Assembly: GCA_031368515.1 (NCBI GenBank) | Contig: JANMNW010000148.1 | Span: 1 to 25,711, forward strand | Length of the DNA: 25,711 bases | Direction: 5' to 3' | Source: CANJQH01 sp031368515 | GTDB lineage: Bacteria > Chloroflexota > Anaerolineae > J036 > Brachytrichaceae | Shown: one piece after another, positions 15,178 through 22,832 of the stretch | Numbering within the stretch: position 1 is the first letter of the stretch | Layout of the letters: each line of letters starts with the position of its first letter | Notes under the pieces: model-generated | Seen by the model: the letters and a program-made list of their open reading frames with translations, nothing else | What the model was told of the DNA's origin: nothing | The model's database searches: none | Position numbers and translations under genes: made by a program

Positions 15178-16518
15178 TCAGCTCGCTTTCATGTGGCCGG
15201 GGTTGAGCAGCATATGCGGGTCCCACATGCGCTTGGCATCCAGGATCGGCTGTCCGTTCCAGCGCACATCCTCGTCAAGCTTGTGGGTGTGCGGATTGGC
15301 CACCCACATGCCTTGGCGTTCGCAAAAGGCAATCAGGTCCCATAGCTGCTGCCTGTCTTCAAAACGCACCAGGCTCAACCCGGCCGGAGTGATGTGCCCG
15401 CCCCAGCGCAGCCATTCGAGATGGGTCAGCACGATGTCGCCATACACCGCTTTGCGGGCATGATGCTGCTCAAGCACTTTGTCGGCCGAGAACGCGTCTT
15501 GCAGATAGGTCCAGCGGTCATCCGTCTGCATCGCCCACAGCGTGGTGTGGTTGTAGCTGTAGTTCGAGAGCTGCGGCGTGCTCGATTTGTGATACGTCTC
15601 GTGACCGCCATGCCAGGTTGCCACGCCTGCATGGCGCGCCGCCGCGGCCGCCACTTTGGGCGCGCCTGCCGCCGCCTCCATCAACACCGCGGCTTTGCCG
15701 GCAGGAGTGGCGCCGATGCGCACCAGTTGTTTGAAGAATGGCGTTATGCCGGCTTCGTGCGTGGAGATCAGGCGCGCTTCAAACGGCGCGTCAAACGCCA
15801 CATGGCGGCCGAAACGCACCGCGTCGTCAAAGCTGTCGAAGGCCAGCGCGTGCTGTTCCCAGCGCTGCGCGGGCGCAAGCGCAAAAATCACCTCGGCGAT
15901 GATGCAGGTCAGGCCGCAGCTGTGAATCACGCCCAGCATCTCGGTGTGGCTATTTACGCGCAGCACGCGCGGTTGCGCTTCAACCGTCACCAGCGTGGCA
16001 CCCAGAATATTGCCCTCGTCCCAAACCGTGCCCCAGCGCAACGAGCCGATGCCGCCCGCCCCGCCCGCGATAAACCCCGCGGCGGTCGATGTCAGCACCG
16101 TGCTCGGATAGAAGCGCATCTCGGCGCCGATGGCGCGCGCGCGCAACTCGACATCGATCAGCTTTATTCCGGCCTGAACATGCGCGGCTTCGGGCGTCAC
16201 GCTCAGGATCTTGTCCAGCTTGAGCGTGCTGAGCAAAATGCCGCCCTGCATCGGCACACCCTGCCCATAGTTGCCTGTGCCGGCGCCTTTGGGTGTAACC
16301 GGCACGCGATGTTTCACCGCCAGCGCCAGCACATCGCACAGCTGCTGCAGCGTTGCCGGCGAGACGATCACATCCGCCACTTTGTCGTCCAACTCAGGTT
16401 TGAGCACAGGCGAATACCAGTAACAGTCGCGCGACAGGTTGGACAGCTGCGCGAAGTCGGTCACAACATTGGCGTCGCCCACCTGGGCTTTCAGGGCTTG
16501 AACGAGTGAGATATCCAT
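15178..16518 (-). CDS. FAD/FMN-containing dehydrogenase (GlcD/PCMH type)
   Basis: 446 residues from the ATG at 16518 (an in-frame TTG two codons earlier is less likely). The FAD-binding PCMH domain is clear: ADVIVSPATLQQLCDVL, VPVTPKGAGTGNYGQGVPMQ, TSTAAGFIAGGAGGIGSLRW, GNILGATLVTVE. The C-terminal half is a substrate domain ending WDPHMLLNPGHM, as in FAD-linked oxidases that oxidise hydroxyacids, sugar acids or amino alcohols. No covalent-FAD His motif can be assigned with confidence. First gene of the FAD-creatininase-amidohydrolase operon. It is divergent from a small membrane-protein gene only 24 bp away, so their promoters must lie within each other's coding DNA or upstream sequence. Confidence 0.88.
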   Translation of the reverse strand: MDISLVQALKAQVGDANVVTDFAQLSNLSRDCYWYSPVLKPELDDKVADVIVSPATLQQLCDVLALAVKHRVPVTPKGAGTGNYGQGVPMQGGILLSTLKLDKILSVTPEAAHVQAGIKLIDVELRARAIGAEMRFYPSTVLTSTAAGFIAGGAGGIGSLRWGTVWDEGNILGATLVTVEAQPRVLRVNSHTEMLGVIHSCGLTCIIAEVIFALAPAQRWEQHALAFDSFDDAVRFGRHVAFDAPFEARLISTHEAGITPFFKQLVRIGATPAGKAAVLMEAAAGAPKVAAAAARHAGVATWHGGHETYHKSSTPQLSNYSYNHTTLWAMQTDDRWTYLQDAFSADKVLEQHHARKAVYGDIVLTHLEWLRWGGHITPAGLSLVRFEDRQQLWDLIAFCERQGMWVANPHTHKLDEDVRWNGQPILDAKRMWDPHMLLNPGHMKAS

Positions 16519-16542
16519 AATCAACGTGATAATTGGCGAATC

Positions 16543-16983
16543 ATGTCATTGAGCTCGGATTTCAAATGGATCATCGTCTGGATCTGGGCGATCTGGTTGT
16601 CCCTGGTGACGATCATGAACATCTGCGAAGCGCTGATCGCGATCAAGGTGCTGCCTGCCGGCTTCAAGTTCGCATCCAGCAACTGGTCGCTGCTGCTCAG
16701 CGTGTGCGGCATCTACAACACCCCGCGCGTGATCGTGGCCCTGATGTTTGCCGCAGCCATCGTCGTCGAAGCGGTCGCCACCGCACTGCTGTGGCTGGCC
16801 GCAGTTGCTCGCGACATGGCGCTGGCCGACGCCGGTTTTGCAGTGCTCATCGCGTTGTGGGGCGGATTCTTGATCATGAGCCAGTTTTTTCGGTCGTTTG
16901 TGGTCAACCCGTCCATCCCGGAAGCCCATCGCAGCATTTACGGCGTGTGTTTATTGTCATGGGTGGCCTTGCACGTGTTGTAA
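16543..16983 (+). CDS. Small four-helix integral membrane protein, unassigned (weak DUF2165 resemblance)
   Basis: 146 residues with four hydrophobic segments: ~9-27 (WIIVWIWAIWLSLVTIMNI), ~62-88 (VIVALMFAAAIVVEAVATAL), ~95-117 (ALADAGFAVLIALWGGFLIM) and ~128-146 (GVCLLSWVALHVL). The layout, with a loop between helices 1 and 2 and a conserved-looking Glu in helix 2 (VVEAVATALLW), recalls the small DUF2165 membrane proteins, but similarity is too weak to name it. It is the only plus-strand gene inside an otherwise minus-strand locus and ends 10 nt before the convergent ABM gene. No role can be given. The ATG lacks a strong ribosome-binding site. Confidence 0.65.
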   Translation: MSLSSDFKWIIVWIWAIWLSLVTIMNICEALIAIKVLPAGFKFASSNWSLLLSVCGIYNTPRVIVALMFAAAIVVEAVATALLWLAAVARDMALADAGFAVLIALWGGFLIMSQFFRSFVVNPSIPEAHRSIYGVCLLSWVALHVL

Positions 16984-16993
16984 CGCCGCCCGT

Positions 16994-17284
16994 TCAGTCA
17001 CGGTGCAATAGATCGAGCGCGAGACAGTCAACGGCTTTCCAGTGCGGCCGCATTTGCTCGTCCAGCGCCGTGATGCGCTCTTTTGGGAAGGACTGCCACG
17101 CTTCATACGATTCCCAGTAGATCGAGATATATACCTCCTCGGGAGCCTGGCGGTTGCGCAGCACTTCGTGGCGCACAAACCCGGGGTGCTCGCGCAAGCC
17201 AGCCGCCCAAACCGCTTCGTTGCGCTCGACAAACACCTCGCACTCGTCGCGCGGAATGGTGAACTTCAGCAGCTCGATAACCAT
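16994..17284 (-). CDS. ABM-fold protein of the TIGR03792 type
   Basis: 96 residues. A ferredoxin-like alpha/beta dimer fold of the antibiotic-biosynthesis-monooxygenase superfamily: VIELLKFTIPRDECEVFVER, a central HPGFVRHEVLRN strand, and VYISIYWESYEAWQSFPKE. The pattern E(W/A)-I-WES-W-S-P matches the uncharacterised TIGR03792 group. No cofactor site can be read. AGGA precedes the ATG and the gene begins 23 nt after the permease stop, so it is probably the last gene of the ABC-transporter transcript. It may handle or sense a reactive intermediate of the pathway, which is speculation. Confidence 0.75.
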   Translation of the reverse strand: MVIELLKFTIPRDECEVFVERNEAVWAAGLREHPGFVRHEVLRNRQAPEEVYISIYWESYEAWQSFPKERITALDEQMRPHWKAVDCLALDLLHRD

Positions 17285-17307
17285 GGGTTTTATTCCTAAA
17301 GCTCATC

Positions 17308-18294
17308 CTACCCTTTGACCGCGCCTTCGACCATCGCCTGAAAGAACGTCTTGCGAGTGGACAAAAACACCAGCACCACGGGCAGCATGACCAGCACGCA
17401 GGCGGCGGCCAGCACCTGATAGTTGATCAGATTGTTGCCGGTCAGGTCATACACGCCAACGATGACGCTGCGCAACGCCTGCTTGGATGTCCCCACCAGC
17501 AGATAGTTGGTGATGAACTCGTTCCACACGCCGACAAACGTGAGCAAAAAAGCGGAGAGCAGGCCTGGCGCAGCCAGCGGCGCGATGACGTGCGCGAGCG
17601 CTTGCATCGGCGATGCGCCGTCAATGAACGCCGCCTCCTCAAGCTCTTTTGGAATCGCGTCCAAAAACCCCTTCACAACCCAAATGCTGAACGGCAAAAA
17701 GAAACCGGTATACACAAACACCAGCACGACGCGGTCCTGCCAGTCGCGCATTGCGGCGATGGTGGCTTCGGCAAACACTTTGTCTGACAGCCAGCCGGCA
17801 TAGACCGGCGCCAGCGCCTTGCGCAGATCCACCACCAGCTGATACAACGCCAGCAGATTGGTCAGCAGCGGGATGCCCGTGATAGCCAGAATGCCCAGCA
17901 TCAACAGGCGCTTGCCAGGAAAGTCATAGCGCGAAAGCACGTAGCTTGACAGCGCCGCCAGCAAGGTCACGGCCAGGGCCGACGCCACGGCGTAGAAGAT
18001 CGTGTTGGGCAGATACGTGTTGATGATGCGGCCATCGATTTTGACCCCAAACAGCGATCCCGGGCTCGGCTTCAGGCTGATGATGCGCTCATAGCCCTCA
18101 ACAAAGAATCGGCAGGCTGAAATGTCAAAATCCTGGGTGGGCGTGTTGCACGGAAAGAGCAGCGGCGGTGTGTGTGACACATCGGCCTGCTGTTTGAACG
18201 ACAGCACCAGCGTGCTGAAGACCGGAAAGATCATCACAAAGCACACCAGGATGGCGGCGGCGTTGGCCAGGATCTGGCTTGGGCGCGTGGTCAT
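17308..18294 (-). CDS. ABC transporter permease (carbohydrate uptake, MalG-like)
   Basis: 328 residues, six predicted helices. The cytoplasmic EAA loop that contacts the ATPase is LEEAAFIDGASPMQALAHVI followed by APLAAPG. The first helix IFPVFSTLVLSF and the final TRKTFFQAMVEGAVKG are characteristic of the second permease of sugar (CUT1) importers. A long loop after helix 1 (~45-95) contains CNTPTQDFDISACRFF, with two Cys that may form a disulfide outside the membrane. Its ATG overlaps the stop of the upstream permease (TGATG). There is no ATPase gene here, so a shared ATPase encoded elsewhere (as MsmX does) is expected. Confidence 0.9.
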   Translation of the reverse strand: MTTRPSQILANAAAILVCFVMIFPVFSTLVLSFKQQADVSHTPPLLFPCNTPTQDFDISACRFFVEGYERIISLKPSPGSLFGVKIDGRIINTYLPNTIFYAVASALAVTLLAALSSYVLSRYDFPGKRLLMLGILAITGIPLLTNLLALYQLVVDLRKALAPVYAGWLSDKVFAEATIAAMRDWQDRVVLVFVYTGFFLPFSIWVVKGFLDAIPKELEEAAFIDGASPMQALAHVIAPLAAPGLLSAFLLTFVGVWNEFITNYLLVGTSKQALRSVIVGVYDLTGNNLINYQVLAAACVLVMLPVVLVFLSTRKTFFQAMVEGAVKG

Positions 18295-19229
18295 CAGATG
18301 AACTCGGCGCGCGACCGGGAGATCCGCAACGAAAACAGGATCAACACCAGGTTGACCACAAAAATCAACACCGACAGCGCACCCGCGCGCCCAAACTCGA
18401 GCTGGCTGAAACCGATGCTGTAGAGCAGATAGCTGAGCACCTCGGTGGTGCTGCCAGGGCCGCCGCCAGTCAGGCTGAAGACCATGCCCACGCCATTCAT
18501 GCCGCTCAGAGTCAAGTTAAAGAGCGTGACCAGCGCGGTGGGCAGAATCAACGGCAATGTGATGGCGGTGAAGAGCTGGCGGCCGCTTGCGCCATCGATG
18601 CGCGCGCTCTCGGTCACTTCCTTTGGCACGGTCTGCAGCGCCGCCAGCAACAAGAGCGTGGTGAACGGCAGCGCCTTCCAGGCCGACGCAAAAATCAGAT
18701 ACAGCATGGCCGGCGAAGGCGGAAAAGGGATTCCGGGCCACAGCGCCTTTGCCGGCGACGCAGTCAGCAGCGCAGAGCCATTCAACCCAAACACCGGGTT
18801 CGCGAACAGTGGCGACAACAGGCCAGAACCGGGATCGACATACAACTTCCAGATGTATCCCACAATCACATCGGACAGCACCCAGGGGATGAATATCAGC
18901 GTGATGTAGAGCGATGACAGGCGCAGCTTGCGATTGAGGACCAGCGCGACTAGAAAGCCGGCGATCAGCGTCAGCAGCACATAGCCGCTCAGAAAGATCA
19001 CCGTATGCGCGACGCTCTCATGAAACGCGGTGCTAGCAAACATGCGCTCGTAGTTGCGCAGCCCGACCGAGGTGCTGGACCCGCCGCTCAAACTGCGCGT
19101 GCTCAAGTAGAACGTGTAGATGCCCGGATAAAGCTGGACAAAGAAGATGATGATCAGCCCAGGCGCCATCAGCAGAAATGGAAACAGCCGCGACAGCAAG
19201 CCGGCTTGGCGCGTGTGGATGGCGTTCAT
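18294..19229 (-). CDS. ABC transporter permease (carbohydrate uptake, MalF/UgpA-like)
   Basis: 311 residues, six predicted helices starting with FPFLLMAPGLIIIFFVQLYP. EAA motif: VTESARIDGASGRQLFTAIT LPLI. The STRSLSGGSSTSVGLRNYERMF segment after helix 1 is typical of UgpA/MalF-type sugar permeases. Pairs with the downstream MalG-like permease by a one-base TGATG overlap and with the lipoprotein binding protein upstream. A 16-bp stem-loop lies in the 111-nt gap between the binding-protein gene and this one. Confidence 0.9.
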   Translation of the reverse strand: MNAIHTRQAGLLSRLFPFLLMAPGLIIIFFVQLYPGIYTFYLSTRSLSGGSSTSVGLRNYERMFASTAFHESVAHTVIFLSGYVLLTLIAGFLVALVLNRKLRLSSLYITLIFIPWVLSDVIVGYIWKLYVDPGSGLLSPLFANPVFGLNGSALLTASPAKALWPGIPFPPSPAMLYLIFASAWKALPFTTLLLLAALQTVPKEVTESARIDGASGRQLFTAITLPLILPTALVTLFNLTLSGMNGVGMVFSLTGGGPGSTTEVLSYLLYSIGFSQLEFGRAGALSVLIFVVNLVLILFSLRISRSRAEFI

Positions 19230-19284
19230 GATTTAGTTGAGCGCTGCATCGGCGCATGCGTCATGATAGCGAAAATGGCGGATA

Positions 19285-19325
19285 CAGCGCGGCGCCGGCG
19301 AAACACATCCGCCGGCGCCGCGCTG
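19285..19325 (-). promoter_or_regulatory. Strong stem-loop between binding-protein and permease genes
   Basis: Arms 19285-19300 and 19310-19325 (CAGCGCGGCGCCGGCG and complement) form a perfect 16-bp GC-rich stem with a 9-nt loop. No T-run follows on the minus strand. Such hairpins between a binding-protein gene and permease genes usually protect the upstream mRNA from 3' decay or attenuate readthrough, giving excess binding protein. The structure is seen directly; the role is inferred from location. Confidence 0.65.
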
Positions 19326-19340
19326 GACCATCACAAGGCG

Positions 19341-20813
19341 TTAATTTCCCGCGTTGTATTCTTTGTCGGCCTGTTCCAGGCGCGCCGCGATGTCGGCGGT
19401 CGGGTCCTTTTTGATCAGGTCGAAAATCGCGTTGGCGATGATCTTCCAGGCTTCTTGCACGCGCTCAAGCGATCCAACGGGCGACTTGCAGCGGCCGGTT
19501 GTGGCAGCAGCAGCCTGCTTGTAGAACGGCGTGTCAAACGCCTTGTCGGCAAGAAAGGACTTGTTGGCCGGGAAGCCGCCGCCGGGCTTCTGCACCCACT
19601 CGATGCCGTTGGCCGGATCCATCACCCAGTTGATGTAGGCATGCGCGCCCTCGACATTTTTGGCGCCCTTGGGAATCACAAACGCGGAAGCGCCGAGGCC
19701 GCAGGAGCTTTCCTTGGCGTCGCCGCCGGCAAACATCGGCGCAACACCCATATCGCCTGCGGCGATCGCCTCCAGCATGGGGCCGCCGGTCGGATCAAAG
19801 TCTTTGCCATACTGCTTGCCATTCGGCGCCTTCACCGGCTGAATGTAGCGATAGCCGAAGATGCCGGTCGGGAAAGACGCCGCAACCGGCTTGGCGGGAT
19901 CCAAGCCTTTGAGATCCTCTTCTTCTTTGAAGTCGCCGAGCCACACGCTGTCGGATGAGTAGCCCTTGGCCACCACTTCGCGCATAAACTCGATCGCCTT
20001 GATGTTGGCTGGCGAGTTCAGCTTCAAGTTGCCATTGCCGTCATCATAAGAGCCGCCAAACGAGCTGATCGTCGCCCAGAAGTAGCGGCCGGTTGCCTCG
20101 CCGTCAAACGCCGTGCTGCCGAAGTAGGTGATGGCATAGACATTCTTCGCCTTCAGCTCAGCCGCTTGCTTTAGAAACTCGTCGGCCGTCTTGGGATAGC
20201 CATTCGGAAAGTGGTCTTTCCAATAGAACACCAGCGCCGGCGTGGTGGCGACCGGGATGCAATACAGCTTGCCGTCTTTGCCTGTGCAGGCCTTGACAGC
20301 GGCCGAATCGAGGTCGGCAAACCACGGCTGTGACTTGGCCCAATCGGTCAAGTCTTGAACAGCGCCGTTTTTGACAAACACCGGCAGCGAGCTGGAGCCC
20401 ATGTGCATCAAATCGGGCACATCGCCGCCCGCCTGCACGGCGGAGACCAGCGCAGTTGTCATTTTCGACCACTGCTGCGGCTGGTTGACCCAGCGATACT
20501 TGCCTTCAAACGCTTTGTCAAATTTGGGAATGGTGGTGCGCAAATAGGCGTTGCCGACAGCTTCATCCGCCTTGGTGTCTTCGTTCTTCTGGTCGTATTG
20601 ATACCAGGTGACGATGTCTTTGACCGCTGCGGCCGCAGGCGCCTCGGTGGGCGCCGGCGCGTCAGTCGGCTTGGGCGCATCCGTCGCGGCCGGAGCCGCC
20701 GGAGCCGCCGGCGCGCTGGTGGGCACGGCTGGCGCCGGGCTTGCGCAAGCAGCCAGCAGCAGAGCCAGCGCCATCGCGCCAGTGAGCAACTTGGTATTTG
20801 TTTGGGTTGACAT
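19341..20813 (-). CDS. ABC transporter substrate-binding lipoprotein (family 1, sugar type)
   Basis: 490 residues. A lipoprotein signal peptide with lipobox L20-A-A-C23 is followed by a Pro/Ala/Thr linker (~24-66, TDAPKPTDAPAPTEAP). The mature protein is a family-1 solute-binding protein: ITYFGSTAFDGEATGRYFWA, a glycine-rich FGGSYDDGNGNLKL, IEFMREVV and FVIPKGAKNVEGAHAYINWV. It will sit on the outer face of the membrane and deliver ligand to the two permeases downstream. The ligand cannot be read; family-1 proteins bind sugars, polyols or their derivatives. The start was chosen at ATG 20813, where the signal peptide begins, with GGAGGAG upstream. An imperfect inverted repeat (20832-20851, GAGCGCTC/GAGCACTC) lies just before this site. 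Confidence 0.92.
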   Translation of the reverse strand: MSTQTNTKLLTGAMALALLLAACASPAPAVPTSAPAAPAAPAATDAPKPTDAPAPTEAPAAAAVKDIVTWYQYDQKNEDTKADEAVGNAYLRTTIPKFDKAFEGKYRWVNQPQQWSKMTTALVSAVQAGGDVPDLMHMGSSSLPVFVKNGAVQDLTDWAKSQPWFADLDSAAVKACTGKDGKLYCIPVATTPALVFYWKDHFPNGYPKTADEFLKQAAELKAKNVYAITYFGSTAFDGEATGRYFWATISSFGGSYDDGNGNLKLNSPANIKAIEFMREVVAKGYSSDSVWLGDFKEEEDLKGLDPAKPVAASFPTGIFGYRYIQPVKAPNGKQYGKDFDPTGGPMLEAIAAGDMGVAPMFAGGDAKESSCGLGASAFVIPKGAKNVEGAHAYINWVMDPANGIEWVQKPGGGFPANKSFLADKAFDTPFYKQAAAATTGRCKSPVGSLERVQEAWKIIANAIFDLIKKDPTADIAARLEQADKEYNAGN

Positions 20814-20947
20814 AGATCTAAATTCTCCTCCGAGCGCTCTCGCGAGCACTCACGCAAACGATTCGGCGAATCAAACGCAAAGTCTGACCGGAATAGGACT
20901 GGGTAAACTCACTCTTTTGCTTTGCGCGTCTCTCGCAAGGACAGGCA

Positions 20948-21994
20948 TCAACGCGCGGACACAACTCCTTCTATTGGCGAGCCCAATAACGCATGCATCA
21001 CATTGGCAAAAAACTGGCCGTAACCGCTCAGCTTGGAGTCGTTGCAACTGCCGATATGCGGCGTGAGAAAAATGTTGGCCGCAGGAGCCTCTCGGGTCAG
21101 CGTAAGGAGTGCATTATCCACAGGAATGGGCTCCCATTCGTATGTGTCAAAGGCGCAGCCAGCCAGCCGCCCGCTGCGTATCGCGTCGGCGACGGCGCGT
21201 TCGTCGATCACGCTGCCGCTGCCGGCATGGCAAAGATACGCGCCAGGCTTCATCGTTGCGATGCGCTCGGCATTGAGCCATAGGTCCATCTCCACGGAAT
21301 ACGGCAGCAGCGACACCACGATGTCGCTTTCAGCGATCAGCGCATCCGGGCTGCGATAGGCGATCGAAAGCTCGCGCTCGACCGGCTCCGGATAGCGCTG
21401 GCGCTTGGCATACAACGTGCGCGTGCGCCACGGCTGCAACAGGCGCGCCAGTTCGGCTGCGATTTCACCAAAGCCCAAAATACCGACGGTCTTCTCGCGC
21501 AGCAGCCCCACCCGTTTTGTGCCGCTCCAGTTAAATGAAAACACATCCTCGGTCGTGCGCCGCGAGACGGCGCCGAACGCAGCAGGCGGCTGGCGCAGCG
21601 TCTCCTGCAACGGCATGCCGGCGCGCAACAGGATGAGCATCTGCATCATGATCTGCTCTGCGACGGCGATTACGCCTACCATGGGCTGTGCGCAGACCGG
21701 AATGCCGTGGTCGCGCGCCGCCTGCAGATCGATATCGTGCACCAGCGAGCCCACGCGCTGGATGATCTTGAGATTCTTGCCCGCCGCGATCATTTCACGA
21801 TCGATCACGCCGGCACGCTCGGTGATCAGTGCGTCAGCCTCGCCGATCCGCTCAAGCAACTCGCCCCGGCTCACCTCGCTGTTTCGCAGAATGTATACTG
21901 TACAAGCGTCAGGGGCAGCGTCTTGCCGCCACTCGCGTTGTTGTTTGCCCAAGGGGCACAAATACAGAATTTTTGGCTTTTTGACCACATTCAT
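20948..21994 (-). CDS. D-isomer-specific 2-hydroxyacid dehydrogenase homologue lacking the usual Arg
   Basis: 348 residues. N-terminal catalytic half with ADALITERAGVIDREMI and LKIIQRVGSLVHDIDL, then a Rossmann domain with GILGFGEIAAELARLL (NAD binding), SDIVVSLLPYSVEM and MKPGAYL. Catalytic Glu (YEWEP) and His (TPHIGSC) are present. Gapless alignment to the NASRG element of phosphoglycerate dehydrogenase gives HAGSG, so the substrate-carboxylate Arg is Ser (codon 21218-21220) and the Asn is His. It may be a dehydrogenase for an unusual acid or an inactive relative. The start at ATG 21994 is preferred; a GTG at 22018 is possible. The XRE-cupin regulator diverges from it and the binding-protein gene follows after 134 bp. 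Confidence 0.85.
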   Translation of the reverse strand: MNVVKKPKILYLCPLGKQQREWRQDAAPDACTVYILRNSEVSRGELLERIGEADALITERAGVIDREMIAAGKNLKIIQRVGSLVHDIDLQAARDHGIPVCAQPMVGVIAVAEQIMMQMLILLRAGMPLQETLRQPPAAFGAVSRRTTEDVFSFNWSGTKRVGLLREKTVGILGFGEIAAELARLLQPWRTRTLYAKRQRYPEPVERELSIAYRSPDALIAESDIVVSLLPYSVEMDLWLNAERIATMKPGAYLCHAGSGSVIDERAVADAIRSGRLAGCAFDTYEWEPIPVDNALLTLTREAPAANIFLTPHIGSCNDSKLSGYGQFFANVMHALLGSPIEGVVSAR

Positions 21995-22051
21995 AGCAAA
22001 TAGGGCTAGAAAACTCACTCCGATATAGCGGTTGTCTTGAACCGCCGTGCT

Positions 22052-22079
22052 TTGCGAAGTTGGCCTACTTTACTACACA
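22052..22079 (+). promoter_or_regulatory. Candidate promoter of the XRE-cupin regulator
   Basis: TTGCGA (22052-22057) and TACACA (22074-22079) are 16 bp apart. The predicted transcription start is near 22086, 18 nt before the ATG. The -10 element lies inside the first copy of the direct repeat, as expected for autorepression. Motif match only. Confidence 0.3.
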
Positions 22080-22101
22080 ATTTGCTCAACTTCACTACAC
22101 A
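22067..22101. promoter_or_regulatory. Direct-repeat operator candidate
   Basis: ACTTTACTACACA (22067-22079) and ACTTCACTACACA (22089-22101) differ at one base and begin 22 bp apart, about two helical turns. They sit between the divergent dehydrogenase and regulator genes, next to the regulator start. This suggests a two-site operator for the XRE-cupin protein controlling both directions. Confidence 0.5.
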
Positions 22102-22103
22102 TC

Positions 22104-22748
22104 ATGGACATCAACGCCAATGAAATCGGTCACCGCATTCACGCATTGCGCATGAAGCAGGGCTTCAGCCTGCGCGAGTTAGCAGAGCAGTCCGGGCTCA
22201 CGGCCTCGTTCTTAAGCCAGGTCGAACGCGGGCGGGTCAACAGCTCCATCGAATCGCTCCGGCGCATCACAAACAGCCTCGGGATAACCATGGTGCAGTT
22301 GTTGGAGCCAAAGACCGGCGCTGACGTTTCCGAGCACACGCGCATGAATGCTGGAGCACAACCCACTCACTCCGCCAAACCCCAAAGCAGTCATGCAAAG
22401 GGCAAGTCATCAGCGGTTGTCATCCGCGCGGACCATCGTCCCAAGCTGCTCCTGCCGCATACCGGTGTGACCATCGAGATGCTCACATCGAGTCGCGCGC
22501 ATGCGGTTGAGGTGTTCGTCAGCAAGCTTGCGCCTGGGACCGAAATCATGGCGCAGCCGCTGCGCGAACCGACCGAGCAATTTATCTATGTGCTTACCGG
22601 CGCGCTGCGCATCGAATTGAATCGCGCCGAGTCCGTGCTCGAATGCGGCGATGCAATCACGTTTGACGGCACAACCGTCAAACGCTTCGCCTGCGTCGGC
22701 AGCCAGGAAACCACCTGGCTATGCATGATCACACCGCCGGTATTCTGA
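22104..22748 (+). CDS. XRE-family transcriptional regulator with C-terminal cupin sensor
   Basis: 214 residues. Residues ~6-65 are a lambda-repressor-like HTH (IGHRIHALRMKQGFSLRELA, GLTASFLSQVERGRVNSSIE) and ~130-210 a cupin_2 barrel (VSKLAPGTEIMAQPLREPTE QFIYVLTGALRIEL, GDAITFDGTTVKRF). A Ser/His/Lys-rich linker joins them. Typical metal-binding cupin His residues are largely absent, so ligand binding may not need a metal. The ATG at 22104 is where the HTH begins; an upstream in-frame ATG at 22047 would add a Cys/Tyr-rich unlikely leader and span the operator. Placed head-to-head with the dehydrogenase, it is the probable local regulator of the transport/catabolic locus, as in PuuR-type systems. 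Confidence 0.88.
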   Translation: MDINANEIGHRIHALRMKQGFSLRELAEQSGLTASFLSQVERGRVNSSIESLRRITNSLGITMVQLLEPKTGADVSEHTRMNAGAQPTHSAKPQSSHAKGKSSAVVIRADHRPKLLLPHTGVTIEMLTSSRAHAVEVFVSKLAPGTEIMAQPLREPTEQFIYVLTGALRIELNRAESVLECGDAITFDGTTVKRFACVGSQETTWLCMITPPVF

Positions 22749-22767
22749 ACACAGCCGCCCGCTTAAA

Positions 22768-22799
22768 AACCGCACCGCGCTTGGAAGCGGGGTGCGGTT
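22768..22799 (-). terminator. Intrinsic terminator for the nuclease gene
   Basis: AACCGCACC pairs with GGTGCGGTT, with further CGCTT/AAGCG pairing inside and a small loop. On the minus strand the stem is followed by TTTTTAAG, the layout of a Rho-independent terminator, 34 nt after the stop of the minus gene at 22833. On the plus strand it may slow transcription past the regulator, but there is no T-run. Confidence 0.7.
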
Positions 22800-22832
22800 G
22801 TGGCTGCCGTGCGATGCGGCCGGAGCTTCGCG

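Noticed and set aside
15394..16509. Plus-strand open frame of 371 codons
   Set aside because: Antisense to the FAD/FMN dehydrogenase with clear PCMH motifs.
19005..19958. Plus-strand open frame of 317 codons
   Set aside because: Spans the permease start and antisense of the binding protein; no domain visible.
21894..21910. Palindrome-like TGTATACTGTACA resembling an operator
   Set aside because: It lies inside the dehydrogenase coding region well after its start, and the match is short enough to be chance.
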